From the NCBI RefSeq assembly GCF_001625305.1, contig NW_017802379.1, forward strand, positions 7,194,412 through 7,258,411: a DNA stretch of 64,000 bases, read 5' to 3'. The notes under the pieces are model-generated. The model was not told the DNA's origin. It worked only from the letters and a program-made list of their open reading frames with translations, and ran no database searches. The first letter of the stretch is position 1, and every line of letters starts with the position of its first letter. Shown here piece after piece: positions 54,999-64,000 of the stretch. A program made the translations under genes and the position numbers. This DNA comes from Branchiostoma belcheri. Taxonomy: Eukaryota; Chordata; Leptocardii; Amphioxiformes; Branchiostomatidae.

Positions 54999-57900
54999 AT
55001 GAGTGGCTTCATCCCGGTTGTGGACTTTTCGGCGTACAGTCTGGATAACAAGAACGTGAACGAAGCGGAGCTACAAGCGCTGACGGACGAACTCATGCAC
55101 GCCTTCACCACCGTGGGCTTCGTCTACTTAACGAACACCGGAATCTCATCTGCCCAGGTAAGCCCGACACGTATCTTCACAGTCTGTGGTATGTTTGCTT
55201 GTGACCGTCTTGTACATGTAAAGCCGACATGTTCGTTGGCGAAAACCGAAAAATCCAGAGCTAAAGTAAATGCATGTTTGTAGTACTGGCTGGTCTTCTT
55301 CGATCCTGTTGGAGCATAAGACACCGAAAAAACATTTTCCAATCTTGGACCAGACAGTCGATGTCGTGCCGTGTCTTTTTGGCTGCCTCTTCCACCGTCC
55401 TTCTTCATGTTCCTAGGGACATGCCTCTCTTGCACTTTCCTTGGGGAGTCCGTCTGAGGGCGACATACGGATGCCTGTTCTTGTTCGTTTGCAGAATGTG
55501 CCCTAGCCGTCTCCAACGCCGGTGTTACTTACATATTCACCTGGGAACTCCAGGGTTTAACCGTTCATCATGGCGGCCAATAATGACGTCATGGTCACGA
55601 GGGTGCAAACATCCTATAGGAATCTTCCATGCAATGTAAAACTTGATTAGCAGTAGTAATGAACACGAACTTGGTCGCAATCATTGAGTAAGAGAATAAT
55701 AACCTTGCTACCTTGCCTCCCAGGTGTTTAATACCTTTGATGTCGCCGATAAATTCTATCTGCAACCGGAAACGGTGAAGGAGAAATACTCTCGTCCGTT
55801 GGACAAGACGGCAGAGCGCCACGGGTGGATGGCCCTGGAGAGAGAAAAGTAATTCACTCTGGTTTAAGAGGTGGAAGAGTTTGCTTGCACGTCTAGTCTA
55901 TGCTGCTAGCATGCATGCATGACACATCTGGTGGTTGTTTATGTAAGTCTGGGTGAACTATGTGACGCGGCATGTAGTTTTGCAACTGAGTGCAAACTCT
56001 TTTCAAGGTGTAATTTTGGTCAGAGCCATAATAAAATCAAGAAGAGAAAGAAGTGTCTAATTTTACAGGTTTCTGTTTTTTCCTGTCGTTCTACAGCTTG
56101 TCACTGATTGGACAGGGCCGTCCTAATGACCTGAAAGAATGCTTCAACATCATGCCCCCGCTTACCGTGGGACAGGTGCGTTTTTCTCGTTCACCGCTAG
56201 AGGCGCTGTCAACTTATACTACGCACTAGCCATTGCCGTATGATAGACCAGAAATCGTTTTGCTTTTCTCTTGTTTGAAAGAAAACAAAATCTACATGAC
56301 CTCATAGCACTAGAGAATTGGCAATAAAAACAATGAAGACGTCGAGTCAACGATCCTTCCTAGTCTTCTAGATCTACTTTTTTAAAGATTCATATGGCGG
56401 CGCACCTTTCAAGTATATATATGATAGCCTCTCCCAGGCTTCGGGAAGCGACTGGAAAGAGTTTGGCGCTCGCGAACTGTTCTCTTAGCGCGGACCAACT
56501 CCCCTGGCATATCATCTTCTATTTGGCCAATTTCTACTTTTTCCAGCCGCTTCCCAAAGCCTGATATAGAGGATAATAACAGCAAGATTCCACGTTCTGT
56601 AACAGTTGGTTTCTCTCCTGCACAGACGTGGCCGGCAGAAGTCCCGGAGTTTGAGCCCGTGATGATGGACTTCTACAACTCCTGCCATGTGCTCGCCATG
56701 CGTCTGCTCGAGATCATAGCCAAGGGGCTGGCTATCAAGGTATGTGCGTCAATATTACTCCAAGCAGATGCATGACCTCGCTTTGTGCCTATGTTTCGTG
56801 GCGTCTTCTACGTCTTTCAAATGGTGCTGTATCACAGCAACAAAACGTTTTTAGATATATGTGTCCTTTTGCTTTCTTTTGTTATGTACTAGTATCTCTT
56901 TATCATAATAATCAATACGTCTTATCAAATATTTATAATTTTTTATAATGTACAAGTGGCGGCTAGAACATAAGTTGTGTACAACCTGAGCCTACTTGTC
57001 TTTGTCAATTCATTTGTACTATTTGATGTTCCTCTGATAAAAAAAATGGTACGTCGGCCACGCCATTCTACTCTTACATACACAGAATCATGATACAGTA
57101 TATTTGACAACAGTTAAAGTCAGTCATTCATGCCCCACTTCATTACATGCTTTACTTTTAATTACTACAAAAAATTTGGCAAGGTTTCACATTTGGTATA
57201 TGTACAAAAATGTTGTGTTTCCAAACTGTAGGATGTCGATGGTTTCCTGAGAAAGTTCCAGTACATCGGAAAGGGCGGTAACGGCACTAACCTCCGGTCA
57301 CTCCGGTACCCTCCCGTCCCGGAAGTCGTCAAACAGAACCAGATCCGGTGTGGGGAACATACTGACTTCGGCTGTCTGTCTCTGCTATTTCAGGACAACC
57401 CCGGACTGGAGGTAATATATAAAAACATGCAGTTGACTTGTCAAAAATCAGAAGTAGATTCTGTTCGAGCTGAGTTTCAAACCTTATGCCAATGCAATTT
57501 CAGGGCAGCAAAACAAAACTTTTCTGTATGAAGAAATCTGTCTGATACTGTTTGGTACTATACGATGTATTTCTTACGCGCGTAAATACTAGTACGCAGT
57601 AGTGTTGGCGCTGTCCTTGGTACTGAAGGACGTGTGTGTCTGGTAAAGTCAAAACTGGCCAAGAAATCCCACACCTACTTTTGACAAAGCGTGAAAGTTC
57701 ATCTGTGTTAATACAAATCACTATGAAGAAAAGGATAAACTTTATCTTCAACACTAGAATGAATTGGGACTTACCCAACCCTGTTCACGAAATAAACCCG
57801 TCAACTCTTGGAACGGGACTTTAGAGACACCTGACCGCATTAGCGGGTCATACGTGCCAGATAACTTGTGTCACCCCCGTCTCTGCTCATAAGAGTAGGT

Positions 57901-59581
57901 CTGTGAGCTCTAACGTAGACCACCCCCTTCACTACGCTTGCAAAGAAATCCGGTTCAGAATCGAGGATTTTGACCCCTTCTACTTTTACAACTTGACAAA
58001 GTTTGACATACTGTTTGCGTTAGTGTAGCCTGCATGGCCAGTCTTAGAATCGTGAAACAAATTTGCCAGTACTGTTGTATTGCTTTTAACGTATCCATGT
58101 CTCTGCATGCACTAGGTGGTGAATCTTGAGGGAGAGTATGTTCCTGCCAAGCCGATACCGGGTACCACTCTGGTCAACATTGCTGATACCTTGCAGAGGT
58201 GGTCAGGAGACAAACTCAAGTCAACAGTAAGACATTTTCTTATTTCTAGTGTATCAAGTGTAAACTTGAAGTACTATAGCAAGACGATAACAGAAGTACT
58301 GGTTGTGTATACTTGTATCCACGGTGGTAAAATCTGGGTTGCAAAGTTCCCACATGCCATAGAACCCGAACTGTGTTCGATCGTGTTCGATCTGGGCAAT
58401 TCGAATCGAACCCGCGTTCTATTTCGGGGTCACCTGCGGTCATTTACAATAAAGCGGCAAAACAAGCCTGTCTGCCTCCGTGCCGTGCAACAGATAAAAA
58501 ACAACACTTTTCTATAGATAAAAACAGTTTCCTGGACAGTACATGTCCGCTATCATTTTTTGTGGACATGTGACATGTAGCGAAGCTACTGTCGTATCCT
58601 TGGGTGACCTTGAATACTGTAATGATTCTTTACACCAGTATGAATAACACAATGCAGACTTTTGGTCGACATGACATGTCTGCAAAACTCGTTTTAACCT
58701 GCAAGCATGGAAAGTCAAGCATACCCCATTCACGGCTCAAAATGACCGTTATGGTTGTCCCGAAAATCGTGTTTTAGGGATTTTTAAAAATTGGCCTCAA
58801 TTTTGAATTATGGGTGATTTAGTGCGAAAAATGTAAAGAAAAATCATTTTTTCACCAATATGTCGACAAAAACTAGACTTAAAATCAGCAATTAAAAAAT
58901 CCCTAAAACACGATTTTTGATCTTATTCCTAGTCGTCGAAAAATATAAAAATCGGGAATCTGGGGTAATATACGTAGCCAGGTTAAAGCGATGTTTGCCT
59001 AAAAACATGACATGACTTGTGGTCGGAAATCCGAAAAAAATCGTCTTTCGGAGCGAAATTTTGAAAAATCAATGATTTAACATAAACAGTTAATATTGAA
59101 AGGATGTTAAGGCAACAATTTCATTTTAATTTGACGAAATTTAACATTAAATCCTTTTTGTTTATTTTCAGGTGTTTTACTGGTAGGCCAAACTCGGCCC
59201 AAATAGCGTCTTGTAATCCGATACCTTTTAGAACGCGCCTAGCAATGGGAAAGAATACCGTAGTGACAGACCGCCGTGATCCCAATAATAAACACTTATA
59301 ATTCTTAAGTGAACACAAATTAGTATGATTCTACAACAATAGCTAGCTAAAAAAACCTCCTGTGATAAACTTATACTTTGTGTTTTCCCTCCCAGAGGCA
59401 CCGTGTAGTGATGCCTAAGAGTGCCGAGGAGAGGAGACGTGTCCGCCGGTCCCTGGCCTTCTTCTGTCACTGTGACGGCGACGCCGATCTGGCGTGTCTG
59501 GACGGGTCCGACAAGTACCAACCTCTCCTGGCACGGGAGTACATCAACGAGAGAATCGGGGCCTCCTACCTGTCAGGGTAG
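54999..59581 (+). CDS. Fe(II)/2-oxoglutarate-dependent oxygenase, isopenicillin N synthase-like (7 exons)
   Basis: Predicted exons are 54999-55157, 55724-55848, 56097-56175, 56626-56739, 57232-57411, 58116-58226 and 59396-59581. All have GT-AG borders and matched phases and give 317 residues, a normal family length. The N-terminal half has IPVVDFSAYS and GFVYLTNTG, typical of the DIOX_N region. The double-stranded beta-helix core carries the iron ligands H202 and D204 (RCGEHTDFGCLSLLFQD) and H258 (RHRVVMP). The 2-oxoglutarate motif R273-x-S275 (RRSLAFF) follows. The active site is therefore complete and the enzyme should be functional. Substrate is unknown; relatives in animals are mostly uncharacterised small-molecule oxygenases. 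A strong acceptor (TTTTTTCTTACAG, ending 54993) lies just before the ATG, so an upstream 5' exon exists. The protein has no signal peptide and is probably cytosolic. Intron 3 holds a MITE. Confidence 0.93.
56425..56576. mobile_element. MITE, TAGCCTCTTCCAGG family, copy 4, in oxygenase intron 3
   Basis: The ends are TAGCCTCTCCCAGGCTTCGG and AAGCCTGATATAGAGGATA. Internal GCGACTGGAAAGAG pairs with CTTTTTCCAGCCGC. It ends about 50 bp before exon 4. Confidence 0.8.
57480..57515 (-). mobile_element. end fragment of the GCATCCAATGCA MITE, oxygenase intron 5
   Basis: ATGCCAATGCAATTTCAGGG then CAGCAAAAC matches the family terminus. No second end was found. Confidence 0.45.
58763..58918. repeat. AT-rich inverted repeat in oxygenase intron 6
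   Basis: AAAATCGTGTTTTAGGGATT pairs with AAATCCCTAAAACACGATTT about 110 bp away. It is a probable MITE or foldback remnant. Confidence 0.65.
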
Positions 59582-59637
59582 TTCACCTTGGCAATAGACA
59601 GATCCTGGATGTCCAACACAATTAGAAGTTCAACGGT

Positions 59638-59803
59638 ACATGCAGCCACTCTTTCATTGGTCGAACCGCTAATTGCCATCGATCCTCTTAATGGTTGAAG
59701 TTCAACCAATAAGAGGATGGCATTTTGAATTTTGATTGGTTGAAGTTCAACCAATAAGAGGATGGTAATTAGCGGTTCGACCAATGAGAGAGTGGCTGCA
59801 TGT
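59638..59803. mobile_element. 166-bp MITE with about 43-bp TIRs, in the oxygenase 3' flank
   Basis: The left arm is ACATGCAGCCACTCTTTCAT then TGGTCGAACCGCTAATTGCC. The right arm is the near-perfect complement. The inner part repeats GGTTGAAGTTCAACCAATAA and AGAGGATGG twice. It begins 57 bp after the stop codon, so it is probably in the 3' UTR. Confidence 0.85.
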
Positions 59804-60118
59804 CCGTCAAATATTTGCATTTCTATGTTTTGACGGAGGTGGGCGGGGCTTCAGGATCGTTTCATACCCATTCCATCTGTGCACATGACTTCAATCCATA
59901 ACGACCACTTGCGGATAATATATTATATATATTCTCCGTCAGTCAGCATAACTTAAAAGGGGCATATTATGTAGCATTTTTGTACCCAAAATTTAAGCAT
60001 CTTATACAGGTGTGATTGTAAGTTACTTCCAGTTTCAACATATTTGTGCACGTACCTGATCACATTTCTGACATTTCACCACCAGAATGAAAACAAACAT
60101 GGCTGGCAGCTGTGTTTC

Positions 60119-60124
60119 AATAAA
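60119..60124 (+). terminator. candidate polyadenylation signal of the oxygenase gene
   Basis: AATAAA, 538 bp after the stop codon, is the first clear canonical signal I see on this strand. Confidence 0.4.
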
Positions 60125-61095
60125 CACACTCGTAACGGTAAGATATTTTTAACCTACACATCCCGAATGACACTCATTTGCAATGAAGTATGGTTGATTC
60201 AACTTACTTTGTAAACAAAATGACAAGAAAATCTACTTTTTGTATCGTCCTAATGTTACATATTTTAAAATATGTAATAGTCTTAAAAGACTAATGACTA
60301 TGACTATCCGCTTGGGAATGATAACCACCACAGACGACAAAGACCTCCCATCGACTTATATTTGCTTTCTTTGAATAGGATGGGAATCAAAATTGTAGCC
60401 TGGGTACCATCTGTATTTGTGGCTTTGCTGCGCTAAAACTTTCTAGCTTGGTGGTTTTATGAAAACAACACGGTTAGCTTGACATCGCCAAGACAAAATG
60501 GCGGGAAAGAAATTGTAAAAATTGAGATGTAGAAACAACGCTTAGGCATTTTCAGCACATCGGAGCAACAGATACGGATGGTACAAAGGCTAATAGAATT
60601 GTAGGTCGTTGTATTAAAAAAAAAATTATTAAAAGTCTTGAAGTGTTATAACGGAACTTTTATAATTACGCCAGTTGCCGGCAACAGGGTATTCTTACCA
60701 ACAGCAGCGTTCTCGACATTCAAATTTGTCTCCTTCCGAAGCATATTACTAATATGCTTATTATTATTAGTACTGCAGAAATGGCCAGTATATAACTTTT
60801 ATTTCCTTACTGTAACTTATATCTAATAACGTTAATATACTCTGATGAATTTACGCACAGTGATATACACATATGCATGGAGTCAAATATGTTTGATCCC
60901 ATGACATATGCAAGTTACATGTATATCGTATTTCATGAAAGTAGTGGAGAATGTATAATTCCTTTATTTCAATTCCCTGCACATCTTAAATACATATCTG
61001 CCGCTTGACTACATTGCGTACAGAGATATTATTTTCTTTGAATGATTAATAAGAGCCAGAATGAAAGGAAATGATATATTATGTTTGGGACTCCG
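60125..61095. other. AT-rich intergenic DNA, nothing recognised
   Basis: No exon or repeat end could be supported. Confidence 0.35.
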
Positions 61096-61127
61096 GAAAA
61101 TGAGAGAGAGAGAGAGGGAGAGAGAGC

Positions 61128-61163
<36 letters not shown>

Positions 61164-61178
61164 AGAGAGAGGGAGGGA

Positions 61179-61271
<93 letters not shown>

Positions 61272-61296
61272 CGCGCGTGCGTGCGTGCGTGCGTGA
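61096..61296. repeat. compound (GA)n(GT)n(CG)n microsatellite
   Basis: An (AGAG)n tract to about 61180 is followed by about 80 bp of pure GT, then CGCGCGCGCGCG and GTGCGTGCGTGC. Glutamate/arginine and cysteine/valine frames here are artefacts. Confidence 0.97.
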
Positions 61297-62885
61297 GAAA
61301 GAAGGAGAGATTCAATAGGCCTTGAACTCCTAAATTACCAGACCGGTCCAGGGACCCCATTAAAAATACAATGTATATGGCGCTAGCCTTTACTCTAAGT
61401 AACGTTACATCATCGTAATACATGTATATATTGTGATATCCCTTATTGTTTGAATGATTATGATATAGATATGTTAGGTTTTATTCGACATTAGGTCTTA
61501 TTCAACACACTTATTTTATTGTTGTTACTCTCTTTATGTAGTTTGCCATACAATGTACCATGTGCATTTGTCGTGCAATAAAGTTCTTCTGTATAATGAA
61601 TGGCTCTCGTTCTCGGGTTTTACTTTATTAAATTAAATACAGTAACCATGCAGTAACCACATAAGTATAGGTAGATTTGTCTCGTGCTGAGTCTTCCTCA
61701 GGTAACATTACTTAGGGCGCACAATGTAACAGTAACTGACACAATTTCTACAATTTAATATAAAGCGATACAAACATTGCATGGACAACACTACCCTGAG
61801 AACGAGTCCTGACCTTTGACCTTAAGAAAAAAGCAAATATTCAGGAAGTACCGCTGCCCGCTGAGAAGCTGAATTTCTTCCACTCGTCATGAGGAGATTA
61901 TTGTGTGATGACTGCGTACGTTTCATCTAAAACACCGGACGGCTGACCCTACATCAGACAGGGAATGTGAAAGGTCAGTTAAAAGGTCAAACTCTCTTGT
62001 TATACAATGTTGACAGTTGCATCATGTTGCGCATAAAACCTTTATGGCGACCATGCATATTTGTTCAGTACGCGTTGCCAAGTCAACATTTACCGTTACC
62101 TTCTGAAAAGATCAAAGATTTGAGAAGTAATTGATTGAACCGTACAGCCTCTGTAGGTTTTAGTCCAAGCTTTCTCAAACTATTGAATATCAGTGGCGTT
62201 CAAATAAAAAAAAAAATGTCTGGGCAACCTCCTTGGTGTGGGCTGAGCTAGCTCTCGAGATAAATTCATATATTATAAATAATTGCAAATTCTTGCCCGA
62301 GGGCTAATTGCAGAAACAGAAGAAACATGGTATAAAAACAGACAGTTGAGTTAGTACATATAGAACTACTGATAACTTATAATATTTATAAAATAATATC
62401 AATGCAAGGATGTTCACCTATTAAAGTATCTTGAGAAAGAATTTTATATCGATTGAACAAGATTTGGCAGACTTCACCCCTTACCCATACTGCTTTACGA
62501 CCCTTCTAGCCCCAAGACTAAAATAGCAGCATTGAGTTTAAATTACTAGTATGTATGTACACACACAGATAAACAAGCCAAAAACAATTTCATGACAACT
62601 TTTCTGCCATTGACCCCCTACTTCGGTATTGAATGGAACAGTCTACAGTGTGCATGTTACATGTTGTGTAATGACCTGTGACCTTTTCATGTCATTTCTA
62701 TTGAAGGTTGCAGAGTATCAATGCAGTCTAAGTGAATGGCAACTCATTTGTGTCAGGAGCAATCTGAATGATTTATGAGCTCAACCTAAGGTTTGCAGGT
62801 ACGGCTATTCAAGATTGTTTTTTGTTTGTTTTATATGAATATGTATATACATGTATGCATCCTATGGTAACACATTGTTATTATT
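61297..62885. other. intergenic DNA with a LINE-like 3' end
   Basis: 61555-61605 reads GTCGTGCAATAAAGTTCTTC, resembling the 3' ends near 2040 and 30691. No gene was seen. Confidence 0.35.
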
Positions 62886-62890
62886 AAGTC

Positions 62891-63150
62891 AATGACATAT
62901 GTTATGCCAATTCAGTTGTATGACAGCCCATAAGGCAGATTCTGAGATTCAGTGATTCTCACCTATGCAAAATTGTATATGCTTTGTAACAATGGCTGAG
63001 CTTATACAGGCAAATAGCATGAATTGTTTATTATCATATACAACTTGCAAGTCATGACATTACATCAGTTCAGTTGTATGTAAGCCCATAATGCTAAAAA
63101 ATAGATCAGTGATTTTCTCCTATACAACACGATATCGCAATTGACTGAGG
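62891..63150 (+). repeat. diverged direct repeat of about 100 bp
   Basis: TTCAGTTGTATGACAGCCCATAA, ATTCAGTGATTCTCACCTAT at 62891-63000 recurs as TTCAGTTGTATGTAAGCCCATAA, ATCAGTGATTTTCTCCTAT at 63052-63150. Confidence 0.65.
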
Positions 63151-64000
63151 AATGAATATAAATCTGAAATAAGGTTGTGTCTATGTGTTCTATGTCACCT
63201 GTTACTTAAATTAAATGCCAATGGTATTTCCCTCGTTATGACTCAGCATTACATGCATCCTGTTAAGGCATTTAAGGTCAAGCAGTCAACAATGTCCCAT
63301 GACAGTCACCTGTGAGGCATGAAATCAGGCCAACAACAAGAGATAGTTGACTGGAAGGTAGGTAACAACTCACATACATTGTACATGTACAAGGATTTTA
63401 CTTACAACTACATAGAGGTCATGACTTATAGATTCTTTTCATAGTGGTTTACACTAGTAACAGCAGATTTTTACCGGTATGTAAGCTCCAGGTCTTATGG
63501 CATGAATATATGATGAATTGTTCAGGTTCTTGTGTTGACTGGTTTGTTGTGGATACTGCATTTCATCATGTCAAGTTGTAATTACACAGTAGATTATATC
63601 AGTCTCACTTCAACAGACAGGGCGGTACCCCTAGTTTCTTATCTCTGGACTTTTCTTACACAAAATCAAATTTTGTTACAGCTTTTATAAATCAATGACA
63701 TGTACATTTTGCATTTTAGTTAGTGACAAAGCAGAATAAGTCCATATTAATGTCAACTTGGCTTAACCATTGTAAATTTGCTTTGTTGATAAAAGATAGG
63801 TGTGGCTTGGAACGAAGCCTGCGTCAAAGGTGATAATACTGTGGTCATAGTACCCAATGAGGGATAATAGATTGCACCACTTATAACTGCCAGGTGCTTT
63901 GATGTTTTTTTTGACTTAGTTGATCTGATTTGATACTTGTACTAGTACTTAATCTAAGGATATTTCTTCTAATCCTTACATGTACATATACATGTCACTT
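63151..64000. other. AT-rich intergenic DNA, nothing recognised
   Basis: No coding exon, RNA gene or clear repeat end was seen up to the window edge. Confidence 0.35.

Noticed and set aside
12427..61296. CRISPR-like arrays or prokaryotic operons
   Set aside because: The regular repeats are microsatellites or adjacent tandem units without unique spacers, and all genes are intron-containing.

Overview
The window looks like chordate genomic DNA, most probably from amphioxus (Branchiostoma). It has short exons with GT-AG introns, GC-rich exons in AT-rich intergenic DNA, many small inverted-repeat elements, tRNA-derived SINEs, and LINE pieces with short tandem tails. The species call is inference. 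No bacterial, phage or viral gene was seen. A 20-base N gap lies at 30891-30910.

Layout. 1-6300: a 5'-truncated non-LTR retrotransposon with a broken reverse transcriptase, then MITEs and SINEs. 6794-8734 (+): a complete four-exon MAL/plasmolipin-like MARVEL membrane gene, just downstream of a 161-bp-period duplication. 10148-11613 (+): a TATA box followed by a candidate small orphan gene. 13642-48754 (-): three B30.2 (PRY-SPRY) genes in tandem on one strand. Gene A (13642-15470, with a possible first exon at 31898-31973) and gene C (42362-48754) have short or basic N-termini. The middle gene B (35702-39791) encodes an N-terminal death effector domain (DED) fused to PRY-SPRY. All three PRY exons follow a phase-1 intron, so different 5' exons can be joined without breaking frame. 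54999-59581 (+): a complete seven-exon Fe(II)/2-oxoglutarate oxygenase of the isopenicillin N synthase-like superfamily.

Between genes B and A lies a 2-kb near-perfect palindrome (32152-34172). It has 20-bp tandem repeats toward both ends and resembles a foldback transposon. A second, smaller palindromic tandem array lies at 49525-49844. The rest is repeats: seven or more copies of one MITE family, four of another, three SINEs, several LINE ends and long microsatellites.

The most interesting system is the DED-B30.2 gene within the B30.2 cluster. It pairs a death-fold adaptor with a ligand-recognition domain, as pyrin-type sensors do, and suggests an innate immune or cell-death sensor locus built by phase-1 exon shuffling. 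All splice joins were checked by hand for phase; none has transcript support here.
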